From contig JADFSH010000015.1 of NCBI GenBank assembly GCA_022560875.1, positions 1 to 46,110 on the forward strand: a stretch of DNA of 46,110 bases, in the 5' to 3' direction. Origin of the DNA: Planctomycetota bacterium (GTDB lineage Bacteria > Planctomycetota > Phycisphaerae > Phycisphaerales > SM1A02). Under the pieces are notes generated by a model. It had not been told where the DNA came from and did no database searches. It worked only from the letters and a program-made list of their open reading frames with translations. A program made the position numbers and the translations under genes. Below, one piece after another: positions 7,042 through 14,948 of this stretch (positions are counted from its first letter, which is position 1; each line of letters opens with the position of its first letter).

Positions 7042-9012
7042 TCATCTCGACTCCATCTGATCGCGTATCCGCTCTTTTTGTCGCCGCTCATCCTTACGGA
7101 TCTTCTCTGCGATCAGTTGCTGTCGAAAGGCCTCCATATTGGGCGGCGCGGGGAAAAGTTGATGAACCGTGTAGCGTTGAGCCAGCACATTCTGGGCAAA
7201 CTGCTGTTCCACCTGCGGCAATATTCGGTCATAGACCCGCGGCCTGAGTTGAGGATCGTACTGATCAACCTTACTCCAAATGACCGCTCGCTCTCGTATT
7301 TCTATGGATGGATCGGTCATGACCACCTCAAAGGCTATGATGACGCTGTTTTCCATCACGCCGACCAGATCGGCGATACGACCCGAGCCGAACTTTGTCG
7401 TGTATTCATTCCACTCATTCGTTTTGAAAAAGGTTGTCACATCGCTGGCAAATTTCAGCGCATCCTCCCAGACTTCCTTCCGATCCTGCCCAATACCCAC
7501 TCGAAAGCCATAACGCAGAGATGCCGCGATGTCATTCGGGGCGAGATACGGCTGCATCTCATATTGACCTTGAGTTTGCTTCCTGACAAAAACTTCGAGC
7601 GGCACCGAGTATTTGTTGTTAGGTATTAACGCCCCACTACCAAAGAGGGAATCCAGGCGGGCATAGAGCTTCAGAGCTTTCTCTCGCTCACCAGCGCGAT
7701 ACCACTCGCGCACCGATGCACTCAGGAAGTTCTGGATAAAGCCGATGAAGCTTTCACCTCCCGCGCCAAATGTATTGTAATACTTGATATAGAGGTGCTC
7801 GAACTCCTTGTCGATGGCGTCGATCCATCTCGGCTCGGGGAAGCGTCCGGGTAATTCGCTTGAGAAAGGATCGAAGCTGATACGACCGGATCGGGCCAGC
7901 GCCTGCATGCCCTGGATTTGAAGACGGTCGGTATTGAGATTGTGATAAATATCTTCATTGGCAATGCGCCCCTCGCCCATCTTGGAGCCGAGTCGCGCCC
8001 AATAGAGGGCATGCGCCTGGGCATGGCGCCAGTCAATCGGTCCGAGATCGCGTGTGAACTCGTACATGATCTGAGGATCCATGTTGTAATCGTTCTTGAG
8101 TATCCGCTTTCTCAGATAGGCAATCAGCGTATGTCCGGCCTGTACATGCTCGGGATCGGAGATAATTTCATCCACGGCACGGAAGATTTCGGAACTCTCC
8201 AGTATCTGTTGCCCGAAATTGAGCGCCCTGGCGACGGCAGATTGACCTCTGATCGCCCGCCATTCCGAATACAAGCGGAGAAACTCTCGATCGAGTTTAA
8301 ATTTCTTGTTCGTGGTCAAGTCTGATAACGTGGTTTGTAGCTTATCGACCAGATTCAAGACTCCCGGAGTGACTACCTCCGCTTCCTCCAGGGAATCCGG
8401 GGCGTCTGCGACCACCTTGATCCAGGCGATACGCGCCTTGTAATCAATTGGCGGCTCACCCAGCAGATAATGCCATTCCTTGCAAAACTCGGTCTTGTAA
8501 TAGAGGTGTGCATCATCGGCCTGGCCTTCGATCTTGTGAGCGAACCAGAAAGCGAGTTCCTTGTGTAGGTACATGTCATTGGGGTTGGCTCTGATGCCTT
8601 CGTTACGCACCAGCCTGATGCCGGCATTGACCCACTCCCAGCGCTCGCGCTCGGTGTGCATCGCCACGGAGATGTTGTACGCCATATTGTGGCCATGAAA
8701 GGCCCAGACCTCGGCGAAACGGGGCTGCAGCTTGGTGATCATTTCCGCATCCGCCATGATCTCGTAGAAGAGTCCTTTGCTCTTCATGGAATTGATTTTC
8801 ATCCAGAGCACATCCACAATCAGCCCCCGCAGCGCTCCGATGGCGGTTCCAATCGCGACCCACGGCGGAGCCCCTTTCACGGAAACATTGGTATAACGAA
8901 GCACATTTTTTTCGGACTGATCAAGAATGATGGGGAGAATCCTGCCCGAAGCCACCGTGCTGAGGATCAGGATGACAACCGCAATCAATTGAATGGCGCG
9001 ATCACGAGTCAT
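7042..9012 (-). CDS. Membrane-anchored helical (TPR-like) protein of unknown function, last gene of the SPFH-ABC cluster
   Basis: Protein of 656 residues that I do not recognise as a named family. Residues 6-26 form one N-terminal hydrophobic segment (signal anchor), so most of the protein should lie outside the cytoplasm. The rest looks alpha-helical, rich in Trp, Tyr and charged residues. Between about 60 and 180 the helices (LWMKINSMKSKGLFYEI, FAEVWAFHGHNMAYN, ELAFWFAHKI) resemble TPR-like pairs. No catalytic motif is visible. The start at 9012 has a strong AAAGGAG site 8 nt upstream. It lies 57 nt downstream of the ABC-2 permease, as the last of six co-directional genes, so it probably works with that transporter. 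Confidence 0.75.
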   Translation of the reverse strand: MTRDRAIQLIAVVILILSTVASGRILPIILDQSEKNVLRYTNVSVKGAPPWVAIGTAIGALRGLIVDVLWMKINSMKSKGLFYEIMADAEMITKLQPRFAEVWAFHGHNMAYNISVAMHTERERWEWVNAGIRLVRNEGIRANPNDMYLHKELAFWFAHKIEGQADDAHLYYKTEFCKEWHYLLGEPPIDYKARIAWIKVVADAPDSLEEAEVVTPGVLNLVDKLQTTLSDLTTNKKFKLDREFLRLYSEWRAIRGQSAVARALNFGQQILESSEIFRAVDEIISDPEHVQAGHTLIAYLRKRILKNDYNMDPQIMYEFTRDLGPIDWRHAQAHALYWARLGSKMGEGRIANEDIYHNLNTDRLQIQGMQALARSGRISFDPFSSELPGRFPEPRWIDAIDKEFEHLYIKYYNTFGAGGESFIGFIQNFLSASVREWYRAGEREKALKLYARLDSLFGSGALIPNNKYSVPLEVFVRKQTQGQYEMQPYLAPNDIAASLRYGFRVGIGQDRKEVWEDALKFASDVTTFFKTNEWNEYTTKFGSGRIADLVGVMENSVIIAFEVVMTDPSIEIRERAVIWSKVDQYDPQLRPRVYDRILPQVEQQFAQNVLAQRYTVHQLFPAPPNMEAFRQQLIAEKIRKDERRQKERIRDQMESR

Positions 9013-9069
9013 GGCGGCGCTCCTTTCAGATCCCGGCAGCGGAGATGAATGATCGTTCGTACACCAGCC

Positions 9070-11184
9070 TTATCCCTCTCCGCTGTAGATGGCGAGTTGA
9101 CGACTGCGAATGACCAGCCAGCCAATGAGCATGGACAAGCCGGACCAGGCGATCCCCAGCTTCATGAACCCGATCAGGACATCTGACCAGGGAATCAGCT
9201 TACCCTCAACCAGATTCTGGGCAGGTTTGTATTCCCCAAAACCCTTGAGCAGAGACACGATGACGTGAGCGAGACTATTCACCGTCCAAATGAAGATCCA
9301 TTGGATGTGTTGTCCGATATTGCCATCGGGGATTCGTGACCATTCCGACAGCGTGTAGGTTTCCAGCGAATCGGCGACAAACGGTCCCAGCATGCCTGCG
9401 ATGAAAATCGTAAATGCCATCATGCAGGCCACAGAAAAACTGAGAAACGTGGCGCAACAGGTTCCCAGCGCGGCGAGGAAAGCGAGCTTCACCCACGTCA
9501 TCATGATTGCGCGAAAGAAATTGCCTTCAAAATTCGCAACCTTGTGCATCAGTTCCAGGCCGTCCGCCTCGAAATTCAACGCCCCGACCTTATCCGGCGG
9601 GGGTACGTAAAGGTTGAAGATATCCAGCTTGAGCGTGCCGTCTTCCCTGATCAGGTCGGTCCCGATGGGAAGCACGTGCGCTTGCGTGGGCACATAGTTT
9701 CGGATCCGATCGGTCGTCGGGTCGTCGTTGAACCGGAAAATCGCCTGAAACACCTCATGCTCATCATTCCCCATGATGTAGAACCGATACCGAAGCGTCA
9801 TCGATGACTTGAGGTTCTTGGCCTCCTGGAGTTCCGTGAACAAGAACGACCGGGAATTCTGGGAGGAGATCGTTCGTTGCCCGACGTCGAAATTCCGCTG
9901 CAAATCCTCCCGGATATAACGACGAACGGAAAGGGGCACTTCTTCCATCAGGGACAGTTCACTGTCCTGGGAGATTATCTGCTCCTCCCCCCTTTGCAAC
10001 TGTTCAAGCGTAAGCTTCTGATACGTCGGCGGCACCGACTTTCGTGCCGTGAGCACCTGATCGCTCACCGCCAGCGCATCGAGCTGTCCGTCGATGCCCG
10101 GGGCGACTGGAAGTTTACGGAGGTATTGAATGTAGGTAAAAGTCGAGAGTCCGGCCACGATGAGAATGATCAGGTTCAGCGTCATCACCCCCAGCCATTT
10201 CCCGATCAGGTAATTCATCCGGTTCAGCGGCTTGGTCATCAGAAGCCAGATCTGACGATCCCGAATCTCAAAGGCGATCGACGCACAAGAAAGAAATATC
10301 GTGAGCATCGCGGAAATCGAAAACGTCACGGCGAAACTTCGACTTAAAAATGTCTGCACCCGATAGCGCAAGGGAGAATCCGGATCGAGGTTCAGAGGAA
10401 GGAGCGGAAGAATCAGGAGCAGCAGAATGATGAACACGAGCGAAAGCCGGGTCCGCGAGGCCTCCTTCAGGACCGTGTGCGCGACCGAAAGAATCTGATT
10501 GGAACTTCCGTAGGCGAACAGTGCCATGCGGGTCAGCAGGACGAAAGTAAAGGTGAACAGTCCGAACCCGGCGATATACAGCATGACCTTTTCGTCGGAT
10601 AGGAACCAGGGCATGAGCCAGGCCACCACCGGCCATTCGGCGATGACTCTTCCGTATTCCCCGAGCAGCCCCCCGATGATGAGAGGGATTCCCGTGGCAA
10701 TCGTCGTGATCAGCAAGGGCGCCGTCGCCCCGAGCCAGATTACCATCAACAACCATGACAATGTTGCTATGCTCAAGAGCCAGGTCGTGTCCGGTTGTTC
10801 AATCAGCCAATCCGGAGCCCACCGCGGTTGCTGATCTTCAAGTAATCGATTGGCAACGTAGCGCGGCGAACCGATTACGCCCTCCTGATCAAAGATATGC
10901 TCTGGGCGATTTGCAATGACGCTGCTGACATACTTTCTGCCGTTCACCGTGACGCTTCCATCCTCATACAGCGAAACGGCGAGTTCATCGCGATTCTGAT
11001 AGCTCTGCTCGAAAAGGAGTGGTACCAGAATGGCACGATGCCTTTCCAGGCTGTAGCTCGTGACAATGAGAGAGCCGAAAACAACTCCGCAAATGATGAC
11101 CGCCAAGGCGCTGGCGATGATTCTGAACCACAATCTCTGTTGAAACAGATCAAGCTTGAGGTACAGATTCCGCAGCGTATTCAT
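9070..11184 (-). CDS. ABC-2 type transporter permease with large extracytoplasmic insert
   Basis: Integral membrane protein of 704 residues. A first transmembrane helix (about 20-43) is followed by a soluble stretch, then a cluster of helices at about 140-320, including LSLVFIILLLLILPLLPL. A segment then resembles the ABC-2 coupling region (IAFEIRDRQIWLLMTKPLNRMNYLIGKWLG is spread over about 300-335). Residues about 355-555 form a long hydrophilic domain, probably extracytoplasmic. Further helices run to the end. The EIRDRxIWxLxTKPLxRxxYLxGK pattern is typical of ABC-2 permeases and recurs in the divergent permease at 17412. Its ATG overlaps the ATPase stop by 4 nt (ATGA), so the two are translationally coupled and should form one transporter. 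Confidence 0.85.
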   Translation of the reverse strand: MNTLRNLYLKLDLFQQRLWFRIIASALAVIICGVVFGSLIVTSYSLERHRAILVPLLFEQSYQNRDELAVSLYEDGSVTVNGRKYVSSVIANRPEHIFDQEGVIGSPRYVANRLLEDQQPRWAPDWLIEQPDTTWLLSIATLSWLLMVIWLGATAPLLITTIATGIPLIIGGLLGEYGRVIAEWPVVAWLMPWFLSDEKVMLYIAGFGLFTFTFVLLTRMALFAYGSSNQILSVAHTVLKEASRTRLSLVFIILLLLILPLLPLNLDPDSPLRYRVQTFLSRSFAVTFSISAMLTIFLSCASIAFEIRDRQIWLLMTKPLNRMNYLIGKWLGVMTLNLIILIVAGLSTFTYIQYLRKLPVAPGIDGQLDALAVSDQVLTARKSVPPTYQKLTLEQLQRGEEQIISQDSELSLMEEVPLSVRRYIREDLQRNFDVGQRTISSQNSRSFLFTELQEAKNLKSSMTLRYRFYIMGNDEHEVFQAIFRFNDDPTTDRIRNYVPTQAHVLPIGTDLIREDGTLKLDIFNLYVPPPDKVGALNFEADGLELMHKVANFEGNFFRAIMMTWVKLAFLAALGTCCATFLSFSVACMMAFTIFIAGMLGPFVADSLETYTLSEWSRIPDGNIGQHIQWIFIWTVNSLAHVIVSLLKGFGEYKPAQNLVEGKLIPWSDVLIGFMKLGIAWSGLSMLIGWLVIRSRQLAIYSGEG

Positions 11185-12410
11185 GAGTTCTCACTGTCAG
11201 GGTGATCCGCCGATGGCGAGTCATCGCCATCACCGGAGAGCAATGAGTCAATCATGGAACCGTCCACGTCCTGCGGGGCCTCGGGCAGTTCCCCGACTTC
11301 TTCAACCCGCGGCTTGAATTCAGAATCCTTCTCCTTGATAAGTTCCGACAACACTTCCTCACGTGTGTCATCATCAATCTGATCAGCGGAGGGAGATTGC
11401 TCCACGAGGATCTCGCGGGCTTTGGGCTTATCCGATTCTTCCCGAAGCAGTGAATCGATAAGAGCATCGCCATCGGAAGGTTCCGCCTGCAGGAATAACG
11501 CCGTTGCCCCACCGTGTACGGCACCGGAGGTTTCAATCTGATCCCGTCGCGCCTGTTCGACGATCTCCATGAACAACTGCTCAAGACGCTGGCGAGGCGC
11601 ATAAACCCTTTCAATGGCCTTACCTTCCAGCTCTTGAATAAGCGACTCGATCTTCGAGATGGTCTCCACCTTCAGTCTCGGAGTCTGAATAACCGTGTGT
11701 TCGGTGTCACTGAGCAGTTCGTCAGCAGTGCCCTGCGCGCGGATCATCCCGCCGTAGAGCATCACCATCCGGTCGCAGACATCCTCTACATCCGCAAGGA
11801 GGTGGGAGCTGAGCAGAATTGTTTTTCCGCGCTTACCGAGTTCGATAATCAGATCCTTGACCTGTCGGGTTCCGATGGGATCGAGACCTGATGTCGGTTC
11901 ATCGAGAATGAGAAAATCAGGATCGTTGATCAAGGCCTGCGCCAACCCGATACGCCGGGCCATGCCCTTGGAAAACTCGCCGATCGGACGATGGGCGACC
12001 TGGGTGAGCCCGACCATTTCCAGAAGTTCATCGATACGACGACGACGGATCTTCCGGTCCAGGCCGAACAGCTTGCCATAATAATCCAGTGTCTCCCGGG
12101 CATTGAGAAAACGATAGAGGTAGGACTCTTCGGGGAGGAAGCCGATGTGCTTTTTCACCATGACATCGGTTGGCGCACGACCAAACACGGTGAGCCGGCC
12201 GCTTGTCTTGTGAAGCAGGCCGAGGATCAACTTGATAATGGTGCTTTTTCCCGATCCGTTGGGGCCGAGCAAACCGAAGATTTCGCCATGGTGGATTTCA
12301 AAATCCACGTTGTCAACCGCACGAGCCTTGGTTCTGAGCCAGAAATCCTTGAAGATCTTGGTCAGGCCAATCGCTTCCACCACGCATTGTTGCTTGTTTA
12401 TGGAAACCAT
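11181..12410 (-). CDS. ABC-2 type transporter ATP-binding protein with acidic C-terminal tail
   Basis: Nucleotide-binding subunit of 409 residues that would power the adjacent permease. Residues 1-235 are a standard ABC domain: Walker A GPNGSGKST (49-57), FSKGM in the signature position (as in many ABC-2 exporters), Walker B FLILDEPTSGLDP and the H-loop SSHLLADVED. The remaining 170 residues exceed the usual size of the family. They hold a helical segment (about 245-290) followed by a low-complexity acidic tail containing the repeated short motif IDSLL twice. The acidic tail may be a docking site; this is inference. It starts 10 nt after the third SPFH gene. Confidence 0.92.
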   Translation of the reverse strand: MVSINKQQCVVEAIGLTKIFKDFWLRTKARAVDNVDFEIHHGEIFGLLGPNGSGKSTIIKLILGLLHKTSGRLTVFGRAPTDVMVKKHIGFLPEESYLYRFLNARETLDYYGKLFGLDRKIRRRRIDELLEMVGLTQVAHRPIGEFSKGMARRIGLAQALINDPDFLILDEPTSGLDPIGTRQVKDLIIELGKRGKTILLSSHLLADVEDVCDRMVMLYGGMIRAQGTADELLSDTEHTVIQTPRLKVETISKIESLIQELEGKAIERVYAPRQRLEQLFMEIVEQARRDQIETSGAVHGGATALFLQAEPSDGDALIDSLLREESDKPKAREILVEQSPSADQIDDDTREEVLSELIKEKDSEFKPRVEEVGELPEAPQDVDGSMIDSLLSGDGDDSPSADHPDSENS

Positions 12411-12420
12411 GATTCGCTAC

Positions 12421-13926
12421 TCAGTTCCCCCCGCGTCGATTCTCACCCTGACCGATGACCTCGCCTTGTTTGACATCAAGGAGTCGTCCGGGCCTGTTCA
12501 TGTACATGTCCGCGCCGCGTTTGATATACTGCGTCATCTGCGACATGCCAGCGCTCATGCCCTCTTGATTTTGTCGATCAAGCTTCAAATCGCGACGGTA
12601 TTGGGCAATGGCATCAAGCCCGGAAATGCTGATATTGATGCGACCAAGGCTGGGGGGGACGATGTAGATTTCAGCATCAGTTCGACTCATCACGTAGGCC
12701 GACGCTTCGTACCATTTTTGCCTGATGACCAATTCCGGGTGTTCGCGATAGGTTGCCAGGAGGCTGGAGAATCGCTTGGCTTCATTGCCGAGCGTGGATT
12801 CAATACGTGATTGATAGCCACGAGCTTCGCTGATGATCTGGGATGAGATGCCCTCCGCTTTCTCATCGAACCAAATGTTGATCTGGTCAAGGATCGCTTC
12901 GGAATCGGCTTCCTCACCCAGTTCGGCGGCATTTTCATATTGATTGATTAACGTTATGATCTCGGGCCAGTCCTGGCCGGCAATTTTGTTGCGGATACTC
13001 TCCGACGACTGGCGAGCCGTCTGAATCATGCTGCTCGCCTGCACCCGCGCTTCCTGAATATCGGAGAACGTGCCCACGATGGAATACGGCGGGCGGGGAG
13101 GCTCCGGCATGGAAATCTGACGGATCAAAATACCGCAATTGATGTTGTCCAAGGCCTGCTGTGTGCTCTGATGAATACGCTGCTTGATATCATCAGTGAC
13201 ATCCATCAGTTCCTGAAGTGACACGGTGGACACGACGTGAATCACAGATTGTTCCGTCGCCACTTTCACAATCTCGTCCGCCTGGTTGAGTTTAACACTT
13301 TGCAAGAATTTCACCGGATCGATGATTTCATAATTGGCAATGACCGACACATGGACGATGTCGCCATCCTTGGAAAGAAGCGCGCCGTCCACACCAATGC
13401 GATAACGGTCTGTAACCCGTGATCGCTCAAGATGCTGCTGAATCGTGTAGCCTCTGATCTTTGAGTTCGGCAGGAAGCTTTCTGTCACATCGGCCTGCAG
13501 GTTTATGACGTCGAAGAGAATGAACTCACCGACCGGATAAGGCCACTTGCTCCACTTCAGACCCCCCTCCAGTGCCTGCGAATCGCCATAGGTGATAATC
13601 TTTCCCCATCGTGTTAACACTCCGCCCTGCGAATCCTTGACCGTCACAACCCCCGATCCCAGGAAGAGGACAATGAGAATCAGAATGACAATCTGGAGGA
13701 TTCGGAAACTCAACCGCAACGCGTCGGCGAGCGACTGATTGGCCGGATCCATGGCATCACGCAGGGCGGACGCAGTTCCGACTTCGGTTTCAACGATAAA
13801 TTCCGCAGACGCGGCCCGGCGCGACGTTTGGGCATCCTGCTCCTCCTCAAGGCCATCCAGATCGCTCTCGACAGCCTCAGAAAGAGATTGATCGTCATTA
13901 TTCAGCGGTGTGTTTCCATCGCTCAT
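12421..13926 (-). CDS. SPFH/band-7 (HflK-like) membrane protein
   Basis: Protein of 501 residues with a polar, acidic cytoplasmic-type N-terminus (1-70), one transmembrane helix (about 73-97), and an SPFH domain starting at VVTVKDSQGGVLTRWGKI. The DIVHVSVIANYEIIDPVKFL strand pair and the EQSVIHVVSTVSLQELMD segment match HflK. A long helical region (about 290-420) follows, as in flotillin/HflK oligomers. The end is an unassigned polar tail. The ATG at 13926 overlaps the preceding gene's stop by 4 nt and has a GGGGGA ribosome-binding site. HflK normally pairs with HflC around the FtsH protease; no ftsH is present here and an ABC transporter follows instead. Confidence 0.87.
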   Translation of the reverse strand: MSDGNTPLNNDDQSLSEAVESDLDGLEEEQDAQTSRRAASAEFIVETEVGTASALRDAMDPANQSLADALRLSFRILQIVILILIVLFLGSGVVTVKDSQGGVLTRWGKIITYGDSQALEGGLKWSKWPYPVGEFILFDVINLQADVTESFLPNSKIRGYTIQQHLERSRVTDRYRIGVDGALLSKDGDIVHVSVIANYEIIDPVKFLQSVKLNQADEIVKVATEQSVIHVVSTVSLQELMDVTDDIKQRIHQSTQQALDNINCGILIRQISMPEPPRPPYSIVGTFSDIQEARVQASSMIQTARQSSESIRNKIAGQDWPEIITLINQYENAAELGEEADSEAILDQINIWFDEKAEGISSQIISEARGYQSRIESTLGNEAKRFSSLLATYREHPELVIRQKWYEASAYVMSRTDAEIYIVPPSLGRINISISGLDAIAQYRRDLKLDRQNQEGMSAGMSQMTQYIKRGADMYMNRPGRLLDVKQGEVIGQGENRRGGN

Positions 13927-14948
13927 GGTTGATCCCCCTTCCTGACCATGGGCGTGTCCGCGACGGCCTCTTGATCCGCGGTCGTTGTGACTTGTTTGCC
14001 CGACTGACTATCGGTATCACCTCGGGTGAAGCCAAGACCGCCGGGTGGCATCGGAATGCCATTGCCATTGGTTTGCGTGTTTCGCCTAATCAGATGAAAC
14101 GGCGCCATGTCCGGTTCCAGTATAAAGGTTGTGGTATTCGTGAGAGATCGCTTAAGTGCATCGATCCACACCAGAAAAATCGCCAGTTCCTCATCCTCAC
14201 TCATCTGCTCGAGATAGGTTGCGGCCAGGATATCGCCCTCAGCGCGAATTTCCTCGGCCCGTTGATTGGCGAAGGCGCGGATCTTGTCGGCATCGTTAGT
14301 GGCTTTTGAAGTGATACGCTGCGATTCTGCCATACCCTTGATGCGATCGATGTCCGCCAGTTCTTTTCGCTCAGTGTTCATGCGATCCAGCACCGCAATC
14401 ATCGTCTTGGCCGGCAGGCTCATCTGATTGAAGCCCACGGTGACGGGCATGACGCCTTTTTCGCGAATGCCAAGCATCTCATCCCGAATGGTTGCCTCCA
14501 CCTGCGAAATCTTGCTCTGCGCACCGATGAGATCATTAAAGCGATAGCCGCTGACCCCGCGTTTGACGGCGGTGCGGAATTCATGCCGGAGCGATTCCTC
14601 GGCGGCGCTTGCCGTGGCATAGCTGTTGTAGAATTTCAGCGGTCCATCGCCTTGATCATCCACCTTCCACAACAAAAAGGCCCGTACCACGAGCTGTTGA
14701 CCATCCAAGGTCTGGATGGTTTCGGTCGGTGTTTCAAGCAGTTGCAGACGCTTGTCGAGGGTGATCACGGAATCAATTGGTTTGGGCCACTTAAACCCAA
14801 GTCCCGACTCTGTAATGACACCACCGGTGGCTTTGCCAAAACGCGTCTTAATGCCGACTTGGTGATACTTGATGGTGTACGTCGTACTGAACAACACCAG
14901 TGAAATCAGCAGCACCAGACCGATTACGATGACCAAAGGCTTATTCAT
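13923..14948 (-). CDS. SPFH/band-7 (HflC-like) membrane protein
   Basis: Protein of 341 residues with the HflC plan: a short N-terminus, one transmembrane helix (4-24), then the SPFH domain with VGIKTRFGKATGGVITESGL, GLGFKWPKPIDSVITLDKR and TLDGQQLVVRAFLLWKV. The helical SPFH tail contains ITSKATNDADKIRAFANQR and AEEIRAEGDILAATY, very close to the HflC consensus (ADKxxAxAxRxAExIRxEGD). About 65 polar residues extend the C-terminus. Its ATG lies inside the upstream gene (8-nt overlap) with an AAGGAG site. It is the middle of three consecutive SPFH genes and probably co-assembles with its neighbours. Confidence 0.9.
   Translation of the reverse strand: MNKPLVIVIGLVLLISLVLFSTTYTIKYHQVGIKTRFGKATGGVITESGLGFKWPKPIDSVITLDKRLQLLETPTETIQTLDGQQLVVRAFLLWKVDDQGDGPLKFYNSYATASAAEESLRHEFRTAVKRGVSGYRFNDLIGAQSKISQVEATIRDEMLGIREKGVMPVTVGFNQMSLPAKTMIAVLDRMNTERKELADIDRIKGMAESQRITSKATNDADKIRAFANQRAEEIRAEGDILAATYLEQMSEDEELAIFLVWIDALKRSLTNTTTFILEPDMAPFHLIRRNTQTNGNGIPMPPGGLGFTRGDTDSQSGKQVTTTADQEAVADTPMVRKGDQP

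Noticed and set aside
12000-12121. FSKGM in place of LSGGQ in the ABC ATPase signature, considered as a sign of inactivity.
   Set aside because: This variant is common in functional ABC-2 exporter ATPases, and Walker A, Walker B and the H-loop are intact.
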